Origin: Pyronema omphalodes
Taxonomy: Eukaryota > Ascomycota > Pezizomycetes > Pezizales > Pyronemataceae
Direction: 5' to 3'
DNA length: 55,578 nt
Assembly (NCBI GenBank): GCA_024516155.1
Contig: JAJJXM010000122.1
Location: 1-55,578, forward strand
The notes under the pieces are model-generated. The model was given only the letters and a program-made list of their open reading frames with translations. It had not been told where the DNA came from and made no database searches. Of this stretch, positions 46,395 through 55,578 are shown piece after piece. Both the position numbers and the translations under genes were made by a program. How positions within the stretch are numbered: position 1 is the first letter of the stretch; the number at the start of each line of letters is the position of its first letter.

Positions 46395-47347
46395 AACCAT
46401 TCTCGCCAGTGTGTAGAAATTCCCTTCCCTTCCATTACTAATGCAACCCCACAAGCCGCAGACCCGCAGGCCCGCAGATATCATTAATACTCATCCTGCA
46501 CCTCCATCCCAAAATCATCATCTGATCCCCAGCAGCGGGCTTTCAATTATTACTCATCATCTCATCATCTTAGATTCATAGCTATGATAACTTCATATCT
46601 GGCCCTTTAACTTGGAACTTTCAAGCCATAGTTACAGCGGTTACAGTGGTTACAGCGGTTATAGGTCGATAGTATTTTCGTTTGCGGTTTTTTTTAGGGA
46701 TAAGTTCCCTTCATAGAGGCTGGACTCAAAGAAAGAAAAAACAGAAAAGCAACTGTTAACGCCATTCGTTACCTTCACCTTCACTTTCCGATTGGGATTT
46801 TATTATTTAAAGATGAATCGTCGTTGCCCGCGGATTCTGAGTCTTGAGTCCGCGGCTTTCGTATATATAGGAAAGATTTTAGATTTCGTCTTGGACTCTT
46901 GGGACGGTTGATTGCTATGGGGTTGGTGATGGTGATGGTGATGGTGGAAGAATGATGAATGATGATGGAAGACTGATGACTGATGACAGTTTTGGAAACT
47001 TAAAAACTTGAAAAAACTTGAAAAACATATATACGATACCAGATATCCAGTAACACCAGCACCGACGATACCATCCTGAGATTTATATAGTCCCCCCTAA
47101 GTTTTATTGCTTAGAGGAGTTATTTTACAGATACCTCAGACTTGCTGGGATATTCATTGACCCGGTCTCTGGTGGAGATATATAGCTATCATCTATCATC
47201 TATCATCCACGGCATCTATCATCTATCATCTAGGGGAGGGATGGGATGGGTATGCTGATAAGATATGATGGTACTGTAACCGAATATCAGTTTCAAGGGA
47301 TCACAGCGTATAGGTAATCTAGAGCATCCAGGGCCTCCTGGGACCCG

Positions 47348-48157
47348 CAGACCTCCCAGTCGTACAACCCACTTCAAAACACAACCAAAACCAACCACAC
47401 AAACTATACAAACTCTTAAAACTATTAAAACAAGATCACCATACAACGACCCAGTTCACTTTACAGTTCACTATCAGTAACATACACTGCTTCAACTCCG
47501 AAACCAGTCAACTGAACACAAGCCTTGGGGTTCAAACCAGATCAACTGTTCAAACTCCTTGTCCAGAACAACTGGTTTACGAAGGGATAATAATATTATT
47601 CAAATTTCAGCGCATACATGATATGATACATAACAAAATTCTATCCTGATTAAGCTGCTGGAGTTTAGAAATCTTAAGATTCATAAATAACGCCTATAAT
47701 TGAAATTTGAAACTCTCGATGAGAATATGCTCCTATCGTTCGCACCTAGAGTAGCTGCCATAATGGAAGATAATGACGGCCTGGTATATATGTATAATGA
47801 TCTACTTACGGGTGGAAAATAGCAGCCATCGCGAGAACTGAGATCATATGCTGTTTACCGCTATTTTGTCAAGGTTGGGAAACCGGCCTGATAACCAGAA
47901 AAGGGTGGATTAAGCAGGGTTGATATATACTGGCAGGCTTGGTTACCGGTGGGTTCAGGTGAGGGGGGATATATTGTTTATTCCTGCGTACATAACTGGT
48001 TCGTGTTCGTCACTTCGGTGGACCCCGTAAAATTGAACTAGCTGTGTATCGGGGATACTGAAATTGTAGATACTAACTAAATAATTGTGAATTGTTGGTG
48101 ATGTTTACTTGGTTTGTGATTTTATATGGTAAACTGCTTATACGGTTGGCGGGTTTG
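47348..48157 (-). mobile_element. Second decayed hAT copy, inverted
   Basis: The left end CAGACCTCCCAGTCGTA (47348-47364) equals the right terminus of the element at 32382-33155. The right end (48141-48157) is a two-mismatch inverse of CAGACCTCCCAACCGTA. Interior blocks match in reverse order, for example ACCCACCGGT...GCCTGCC on the minus strand near 47935-47960 and GATAATAATATTATTCA near 47586. No 8-bp target duplication and no open transposase frame, so it is older or more decayed than the first copy. Confidence 0.75.
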
Positions 48158-49565
48158 ATCGGTGTTGGGGTAAAGGAGATTGCAGGTGTGGTTTATTGGT
48201 TTTCGGGAATCAGGGTTATGGAATACGGTGCGGTGGGTTTAGGTTGGGTTTGGGTTTGGGTATTGTTAGGAGTTCTTATGTGTCATGTTATGGAAGAAGG
48301 GGAAGAAGTGGAATGAGCATGGAAGTAAAAGCTTTTGCACGGGAGATTGGAAGCTGGTATGTGCCTCCCTATGTAGTTCAAAATAAACTTTCGCTTCTGT
48401 ATAGGGACCAGATATGTATTTACAAACACTGGTGACTGCACCAAATAAGCATACTACTACTCGGTGTCTCGGCTTTCATCGAAATAGCGTTTATGGCGGT
48501 TAACTTGTATACACGATGATTATTCAGCACTGCCATTTCCTCATGATGATTCCTCGAAATGTATTCATGGTTTCATACTGTGGCATATATACATCATAAC
48601 CTTAATTCAAGAAATTCAAATCAAAATCAAAAAACCTCATGACGATGAGATCTAAAAGTAGAGCAAAAAAATAAATCGGAAATATATATATATAAAGGCA
48701 ATATCTGGTAAAGGTAAATATTGGATGGAAGAAGAGTTTAGCGATGGTATATGCATATTTTTGTGTTTTTCTCGAATTTTTGGAATGCGGATATACATTT
48801 CGGATACAGCCGGGCCTTCAGGCTACAGACACGGCAAGTCCCGATTCCCGCGGGTTCAGACTTCAACCCAACTGTTCTTCCACGGGTTCGAACTTCGAAC
48901 TTCGGAACTTCGGACTTCGTTCAGCTTCTCCGGGGTTAAGCGAGGTGCTACGGAAAGCGCTGCTGACTAATCGATTGCCAAGATTTACACCCCACCCCAC
49001 CACCCACCCCACCCCACCCCCGCCAAAATGCCCGTGCAATTTTCCGTGGCTGGCCGCTGAGCAATGCTGTGGTAACGCAGAGGAGCTGAGGAGGGGAAGA
49101 TTGCCGCATTTGACCGATGATGATGAAATAGCAAAGTGGAGAGAGTGAGTGGGATGGGGATGATCAGAAAGTGGAGGAATGGATTTTCTCCTCAGCACAC
49201 ATGTCTAGACCTGTGGTGAAATGTAAGCAATTCTTATTATCGGTGAAAAAGAAGGCCTTGCAGGAATATCCAAAGGCAAACTTGGAATGTATTTTTGCTG
49301 TAAGACGCTTCACAGCTGTTCTCCGAGCTTCTGTCGGAAACGAATGACTGCAAGCAAGCAGTTGAGAAGTAACCTAGCGTATCCACGCCCGATGTTCGAA
49401 TTCGTAAGGCAAAGCCAGCATGAAGGACGCACTCCACCTTCCTCCCTCCCCCCTCATTTATATTACGAGACTTCCACCCCTCCTCCGACGTAATCCCCTC
49501 AAACCAACTCCACCCACAACTTCATCCTCAAAAACCAATCGCAAAAACCAACCCAAATTATAAAA
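48158..49565. other. Intergenic upstream of superoxide dismutase
   Basis: No supported gene. 48790-49100 is more GC-rich, with short frames on both strands (up to 134 codons at 48744-49148) but no family signal; CTTCGAACTTCGGAACTTCG repeats near 48890-48920. Confidence 0.45.
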
Positions 49566-50589
49566 ATGGCCAAGGCTGGTACGTTCGATTCTCCGTTCCT
49601 CTCTTGCGATACCCCACAATGCGTCATTGGCTTCCGGTGACGATGTGATGCGGCTTCATGGTCGGCTGGACGCGCGGGTCTCGGGTGCTGAAGAGCCGAT
49701 CATCGGTAATGGGAACCGTCTTGCAAACTAGGAGGAGAAGACAGAGAGGGCAGTAAAGGCGTGCAAAAAGCAAAAAGAGAATATACAAGATCCCGTGTGG
49801 AAACGCGGAGGGCGTCTGCTCTTTATACCTTCTTGCTGTCTTACTGTCCGGGGACACTGCAGCTTCCCACTCAAGGCTATCACCCAACGCAGACAGGGTT
49901 TCGCCGAGCCTGTCGCATCACAGACACCTTGGGGGACGTCTTTTTGTCGTCCTGCTATGTGCTGCTATTCCTATTACTTGTTCTTCCATGTACTACCTTA
50001 TAGAGACCGCTAACAATGACCTCCTATAGTCGCTGTCCTCCGTGGTGACTCCGGTGTTTCCGGTGTTGTCAAGTTCTCCCAGGAGAACGAGTCCGCTCCT
50101 ACCATCATCGAGTACGAGATCCAGCACGTTGATGCCAACGCTCAGCGTGGAATGCACATTCACGAGTTCGGTGACAACACCAACGGTTGTACCTCCGCCG
50201 GTCCTCACTTCAACCCCCACGGAAAGACCCACGGTGCTCCTTCTGATGAGATCCGCCACGCTGGTGACCTCGGAAACATCACCACCGATGCCAACGCCGT
50301 TGCTAAGGGACGCATTGAGGACTCTATCGTCAAGTTGATCGGACCCCACTCCGTTCTCGGAGTATGTATACAATGGCCTGTTGATGGGATATGGAATGCT
50401 AATTGAGGAACAGCGTACCGTCGTTGTCCACGCCGGAACTGATGACCTTGGAAAGGGAGGACACGAGCTCTCTGCCACCACCGGAAACGCTGGTCTCCGC
50501 CCTGCTTGCGGTATGTCGTGATATATCTTACTCGCAAAGTTCTTGGAAGCTGATTCTATTTTCTAGGTGTCATCGGAATCACCAACTAA
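49566..50589 (+). CDS. SOD1: Cu/Zn superoxide dismutase
   Basis: Cytosolic enzyme converting superoxide to hydrogen peroxide and oxygen. Four exons: 49566-49578 (13 nt), 50030-50361, 50414-50510 and 50567-50589; 154 aa, the standard length. Copper ligands H47, H49 (GMHIHEFGD), H64 and H121; zinc ligands H64, H72, H81 and D84; disulfide C58-C147; active-site arginine R144 in GLRPACGVIGIT. Codon choice is strongly biased to C-ending and GGT/GGA codons, as in highly expressed genes. Intron 1 is 451 nt, far longer than introns 2 and 3 (52 and 56 nt), and separates only four codons plus one base from the rest. No frame break. Confidence 0.98.
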
Positions 50590-52385
50590 ACAGTTGTAAA
50601 ACTTTACCCAAATCCTATACCATTCAGCGTGTCTTGTTTATGAAATTCTTGTGGATAATTTAGGATAAGGAGTATTGGAAATAAAAAAACATATTTAGTG
50701 CAATTACAAGTTGCCAGTGATTGTGAATCGAAGGTGGCTGCAGAAGATGTGACTAACCATGACCCATTGGATCTACTTGTCAGCTTGATAACATTCCATT
50801 CAGTTACCATAGTTTGAGTCAGCAGAAGCTTCCCCGGAATACAGGATTCAATATGTCTTCATCTGATAACAGATATCTCGTCGAGACTAATTAACATTGA
50901 TTGGATACCAGTTACCAGGTTTCAAAACAAACCCGTAACACAACAGCCCCATCCACAGAAGATCCACTCGCCACAGCTCATCTGAAGATCATAGATGCCG
51001 TTGATAACTGTTACGCACATTTACCGTGTTGACAGCATCAGCAGATAATATCAAATCAATATACATACTAGTAATTGCCATCGGATGTTAACGAATTCAA
51101 TCTTGATTATTTGTCAGCTTTGGTTTGCTAATTATGTAGCTTATGATCATGATAATGATAATATATATACTGAAAGCTCCCGTTTCTTAATCTCTTTCCT
51201 TCTCTTTTCTGTCCTGCTGTGTTTTCTGACCGGCTGTATTTCTATATTTCAACTTCCTGTTAACTTTTCCCGTCAATATATACCCGCCTACTAATTGCAA
51301 TCCTATCTACCCGCCGAAATATCAATTCTTATCTTATCTTATCTTACAATATGACCACCACAACTTCCACCGTCCGAAGTTTAACTGGAATGGCGGCATA
51401 TCCATGAGGCTCAACCCCCCCCCCCCCCCGGCACCGGCGGCTTTCATTAGCGCGTCAGTCGGGACAGGAAGCTCTAATCCTGGTGCTACGGTCGTGCTAC
51501 AGTGCTACAGTGCTACGGGAAAATGCTACAGTGTTACGGGAAATGCTACGGGAAAATGAAAATGTCATACTTGTCATCTTCTTCAAAATCACCGCCGTGG
51601 AATTGTTGTTGCATTTTGGTTTTTTTTTTCGCTTCGTATGCGCGGCAAATCGTTGTTGTTGATTACTGGGGATACTGGGGATAGATAGAGGGGATTGGGG
51701 ATATTGGGGATTGGGGATAGATTGGGGTTGACGGGATATTGAAGGAAAAGGTAGGGGTTTGCTGAATTTGCTGGTTGATACTTGGTTGGGAGGAGGTATT
51801 TGGGAATTGTTAGGAATTATTAAGGAATATACTTTCTGGCTACTTTCTGGCTACTTTCTGGGTAATGTTCCATGACAATTCCTTAACAATTCCATTTCGG
51901 AGTTGAAGATTCGTGGCCTCTTTGGGTGTCGTGTCGTGTGCTGGGATCTATGCTTCTACGTATCAACTTCTACTCTATAAATGCTATACCTCGCCTATAA
52001 TCCCCATCGCTACTACATACTGTACGTACTGTACTAATAACCCTCCTCTCCTCGTCTTTGCTTAATAGGTGGCCATTAACCGTATACCACCACCACCACC
52101 AGCACCACCAGTAACCGGAACCTCCACTTCTACTTCCTTTCGCAGTCACCGTCCCGTCACAGCCAGTGCCCGCAACCGCAACAGAACCCCACAACAACAG
52201 ATCTGGCATCATCTCCATAGATAGCAGACGCCACCTCTGCTCCCGCCTCCGCCTCTCCCCCCACCACCGACCACCACCCACCACCCCCCACCACCCACCC
52301 GCCCACCCACCCCCCCCCACCGGCCCACCCCCCATAAAAAACCTGTACCACCCCACGATCGTCCGGCACATTCACCACGCAAACC
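50590..52385. other. Intergenic, repeat-rich
   Basis: No supported gene. Poly(C) 51415-51429; GTGCTACA/GCTACGGGAAA tandem repeats at about 51490-51555; GGGGATA/GGGGATT repeats at 51665-51725; three ACTTTCTGGCT units at about 51830-51862; a C-rich leader (CACCC repeats) at 52255-52335 before the Tudor-SN start. Confidence 0.5.
51415..51429. repeat. 15-nt poly(C) tract
   Basis: Fifteen C followed by GGCACCGGCGG. Confidence 0.9.
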
Positions 52386-55348
52386 ATGATTGTCGCAAAC
52401 GTAAAAGCCGTGACCAGCGGCGACACCGTGCTCCTGAAATCTACCAAGTCCGGGGCGGAAAAGGTGCTTTCGTTGGCTTTTGTCTCTGCTCCTAGACTTA
52501 GGAGAGAGGGGGATGAGGTATGTGTTTTTGTTCCTGGGGTTGGGATGCTGGGATGGATGATTGAGGGGATGAGGATGATTGGGGGGATGAGGATGGATTG
52601 TTGAGGGGATGATACTGACTGACTGTCATATAGCCATACGCGTTTAAAGCCGAGAATTCATTCGTCGCGAAGTCGTCAACACGCCAGTCCATTTTAAGGT
52701 TCTTTACAACGTCCCACAAATCAACCGAGAATACGGGATGATAGTTCTAGAGGATGGCCGGAACCTTGCGGAAGTTCTGGTTGATGAAGGGTTGGTTAAG
52801 GTTCGTGAAGACTCTGCGAAACGGACTGGAGATGCGGAGAATAGTGAGGAGGGCATTTTGTTGCAGAAACTCCAGATCTATGAGGAACAGGCTAGAGATG
52901 CTGGGAAGGGTGTTTGGTCTAGAGATGATGATGGGAGGATTGAGGCCGTTTATGAAAACCCCTCAGACCCTGCCGCGTTCCTGGAAATGTATAAGGGGAA
53001 GGAAATTGATGGTAGGTTATGGGATTGCTGCGAATATTGCCCTGGAAGATTGCCCTAAAGATGTTTTATACTACCCTCGTCATCACCACTCCACCCTGCC
53101 CCCCCAACCCCCCCTCCCCCCAACCCCGCATGATTAAATGCTAATGTGGATACAGCTATCATCGAACGTGTCATCTCCGGAGATAGGTTCAGCATCCGTC
53201 TTATCCTTGAGCCCAAGAAGCATCAGTACATCTTCCTTCTCCTCGCTGGTGTTCGCACCCCTCAGTCTACCCGTCTCGATGCCAACCAGGTGGTCCACCC
53301 TGCAGAGGAGTACGGAGACGAGGCGAAGGAGTTTGTTGAGGCTCGTCTTTTGATGAGAACTGTCAAGGTTCAGCTTTTGGGAGTTTCTCCCCAGGGACAG
53401 CTTGTTGGATCCATTCTTCACCACAACGGTGGAAATATTGCCGAGATCCTCGCAGCTCATGGTCTTGCTCGTTGCGTCGACTTTCACTCTCATTTCCTTG
53501 GCTCTGCTATGGCTAGACTTAGAGATGCAGAGAAGTATGCAAAGGATAAGAAGCTTCGTATCTACAAGGGTCTTGTGACCAAGAAGCGTGATTCCAACAG
53601 CGAGTTTGAGGCGGTCGTTGCTAGAATTATCAGTGCCGACACCATTGTTGTAAGAAACAAGGCTGGTGTTGAGCGTAAGATTAATCTTTCCTCCATCAGA
53701 CAACCCAAGTGGTTACATTCCGAATCACCGTTTATGAAGGAAATTCTAATAACCCTACCAGGCCTTCCGACCCCGCTCAGGCTCCCTTCCAGGCTGATGC
53801 CAAGGAGTTCTTGAGAAAGAAAACTCATTGGAAAGCATGTTCGTGTCCACATTGACGGAAAGCGTCCCGCTCAGGAGGGATACGAGGAGCGTGAGATGGC
53901 TACCGTCACATTCGGAGACAAGAACGTTGCTCTCGGACTTGTCGAGGCTGGATACGCCTCTGTTATCCGTCACCGTGCCACGATGAGGACCGTTCCCCCA
54001 TCATGGGACGACCTCATTGCCGCTGAGGAGGTTGCTCGCTCTGCACAGAAGGGAATCCACTCTCCTAAGGCTCCTCAGACTGCCAAGATGATTGAGGCTT
54101 CTGAGACCCTCCAGAAGGCCAAGTCCTACCTTTCCTTCCTCCAGCGTCAGAAGAAGGTCCCCGCTGTCGTTGATTACGTTGCGTCTGGATCTCGCTTCAA
54201 GGTCATTGTTCCCAAGGAGAATGCCCGCTTGACCTTTGTCCTCTCTGGAATCAAGGCCCCTCGCACTGCCCGTAACCCTACCGAGCAGTCGGAGCCTTTC
54301 GGACCTGAGGCTCTGACTACGTCTCCAAGCGGACCATGCAGCGTGATGTCGAGATTGATGTCTTGGACATTGACCGTGTTGGTGGTTTCATTGGAACCAT
54401 GTACATCAACGGCCAGAACGTTGCCCGTGGACTTGTCGAGGAGGGTCTCGCATCCGTCAATGTTTACTCCGCCGAGAAGACCGGTCACGCCAATGAATAT
54501 CTCGGTGCGGAGAACAAAGCCAAGGCAGCTCGCAAGGGAATGTGGCACGACTGGTCTCCTGAAAAGGAAGCCGCCGAAGCTGCCGAAGCTGCAGGAATCG
54601 CCAACACTGCCTACGTCAAGCCTACTGAGAATATCCAAAGCCGTGCTGACTTCCGTGACATTGTCGTCTCGCACTTTGATGTCAACGGAAACCTCAAGCT
54701 TCAAATCGTCGGCGAAGGAACCGCCAAGTTGGAGGCCATGATGCTCGAATTCGTCGCTTCTACAATAGCCCCGCAAACTCTAAACCCCGAAGGTATGCCA
54801 AAAGCCGGTATGCTAGTCGCCGCAAAATTCTCCGACGGCTCCTTCTACCGTGCTAAAATTAAGCACTGTGACCGCGTTGAAAAAACTGCTGAGGTCCTCT
54901 ACTACATCGACTACGGAAACACTGAACGCATCCCATGGACCGACCTCCGTCCCCTTGCTCCTAACTTCTCGCTGAGAAACTTAAAGCTCAAACAGTAGAT
55001 GCTGTTTGGTCTTTCTTGAAATTCCCTGGCTTGGATATGTTGAACGAAGACGTTAAAGACTTTTTGCAGGAATTGACGGAGAATAAACAGTTGGTTGCAA
55101 ATGTCGATCATGTTAAATCTGATGGTACCTTGATGGTTACTATCCTTGAACCTGGTGCGAAGGGTCCTGATGATTCTATTAATAGAATCATCGTACAGGA
55201 GGGTTATGCTTATGTCCCAAAAAGTTGGGCGGTCTGAGAGAGAGGCTTATAAGCAGAGAGTCGCGGGCTTGGAAGAGGCTATGAAGGAGGCGGATATGAG
55301 AGAGTTGGTATGTGGAGGTTTGGTGATGTTAGGGAGGATGAGGAGTAG
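52386..55348 (+). pseudogene. SND1: Tudor-SN (SND1-type) nuclease, six apparent frameshifts
   Basis: RNA-binding staphylococcal-nuclease-like/Tudor protein of the RISC and stress-granule type. Exons 52386-52517, 52634-53011, 53156-53708 and 53762-55348, about 883 aa when bridged. Order: SN1 (MIVANVKAVTSGDTVLL), SN2 (IIERVISGDRFSIRL), SN3 (FEAVVARIISADTIVV), SN4 (VVDYVASGSRFKVIVPKENA), Tudor (AAKFSDGSFYRAKIKHCDR, VLYYIDYGNTERI) and split SN5 ending GMWRFGDVREDEE. Single-base breaks relative to a continuous frame: missing base near 52650, extra base near 53818-53824, missing near 54312, missing near 54968, extra near 55233, missing near 55302. Protein-level conservation and codon use continue across every break, with no in-frame nonsense, so assembly error is at least as likely as a dying gene. 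Confidence 0.85.
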
Positions 55349-55578
55349 ATTGTGGGTGATGGGTGCTAGGTGATGGGTGATGGGTGGTAGTAGTAGTGGT
55401 AGTGGTAGTGCTAGGTGAGAGGGGAATAATGGCGTTGACTGATTGATGATAATGTTTTTTTCTTTTTTTTCTTTCTTTTTTTGGAGTTTAGTTAATTTGT
55501 ATTTGTCTTGTCATGTGCTTACGGGATTTGGTTGCGGGGTTTTTTTTTTTGTGTGTTCTTTATAATGGATATTGGTTT
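55349..55578. other. 3' flank of Tudor-SN
   Basis: GGTGATGG and GTAGTGGTA repeats to about 55420, then T-rich sequence. Shorter than 300 bp; nothing else seen before the window ends. Confidence 0.5.

Larger units (their letters stand above)
45421..47347. other. Repeat-rich intergenic tract
   Basis: No supported gene. It contains GAAGTAGAAA and GTCACTG tandem repeats (45420-45495), poly(C) runs at 45805-45819 and 46198-46213, AAAT repeats at 46155-46197, a 16-bp minisatellite (46251-46394), GGTTACAGC repeats near 46630 and ATCTATCATC repeats near 47187-47232. Confidence 0.6.

Noticed and set aside
48744..49148. 134-codon frame before superoxide dismutase
   Set aside because: Overlaps similarly long frames on both strands in a GC-richer patch; no motif or start evidence.

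Overview
The window looks like nuclear DNA of a filamentous ascomycete (Pezizomycotina). The evidence is short GT-AG introns of about 50-90 nt, a DUF7728-type secretory-pathway membrane protein, a Tad-like non-LTR retrotransposon, and Pol II and Pol III genes mixed on both strands. The genus cannot be fixed from the sequence. Gene density is low for this group: about ten protein genes and two tRNA genes in 55.6 kb, with an 11-kb stretch (13.5-24.8 kb) in which no gene can be supported.

Layout. 2.4-5.7 kb: a small single-exon gene with a gag-like fold (+) converges on a seven-exon DNA polymerase eta gene (RAD30 type, -). 6.4-13.1 kb: one full-length, apparently intact LINE (-) with a 13-bp target-site duplication. 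13.4 and 26.9 kb: two identical tRNA-Trp genes in opposite orientation, either side of the gene-poor tract and a frameshifted DUF7728 gene (24.8-26.0 kb). 30.2-33.2 kb: a perfect hAT-type MITE, a 186-bp retro-insertion and a decayed hAT element that keeps the transposase C-terminus. 34.1-45.4 kb: five paralogous genes for small secreted eight-cysteine proteins, one inverted and four direct, in long duplicated units. 47.3-48.2 kb: a second copy of the decayed hAT element. 49.6-50.6 kb: Cu/Zn superoxide dismutase. 52.4-55.3 kb: Tudor-SN (SND1-type) nuclease with six apparent single-base frameshifts.

Two themes are the most worth following. First, the LINE, a tRNA-headed SINE and a 186-bp truncated insertion share a 3' end: a GCGG motif, a short hairpin whose stem bases differ but still pair, TCATAC (+ strand) and an AT-rich repeat tail. 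This suggests the SINE is mobilised by the LINE machinery through that hairpin. Second, the SINE sits inside the promoter of one secreted-protein paralog, between its TATA box and an upstream box conserved in all copies. A sister paralog preserves the pre-insertion arrangement. Three of the five paralogs encode identical mature proteins while their signal peptides differ, and the inverted copy looks like a mosaic of its sisters.

Several genes (Tudor-SN, DUF7728, fifth paralog) carry single-base indels, while others (SOD, polymerase eta, LINE ORFs) have none. Assembly error therefore has to be weighed against real decay.
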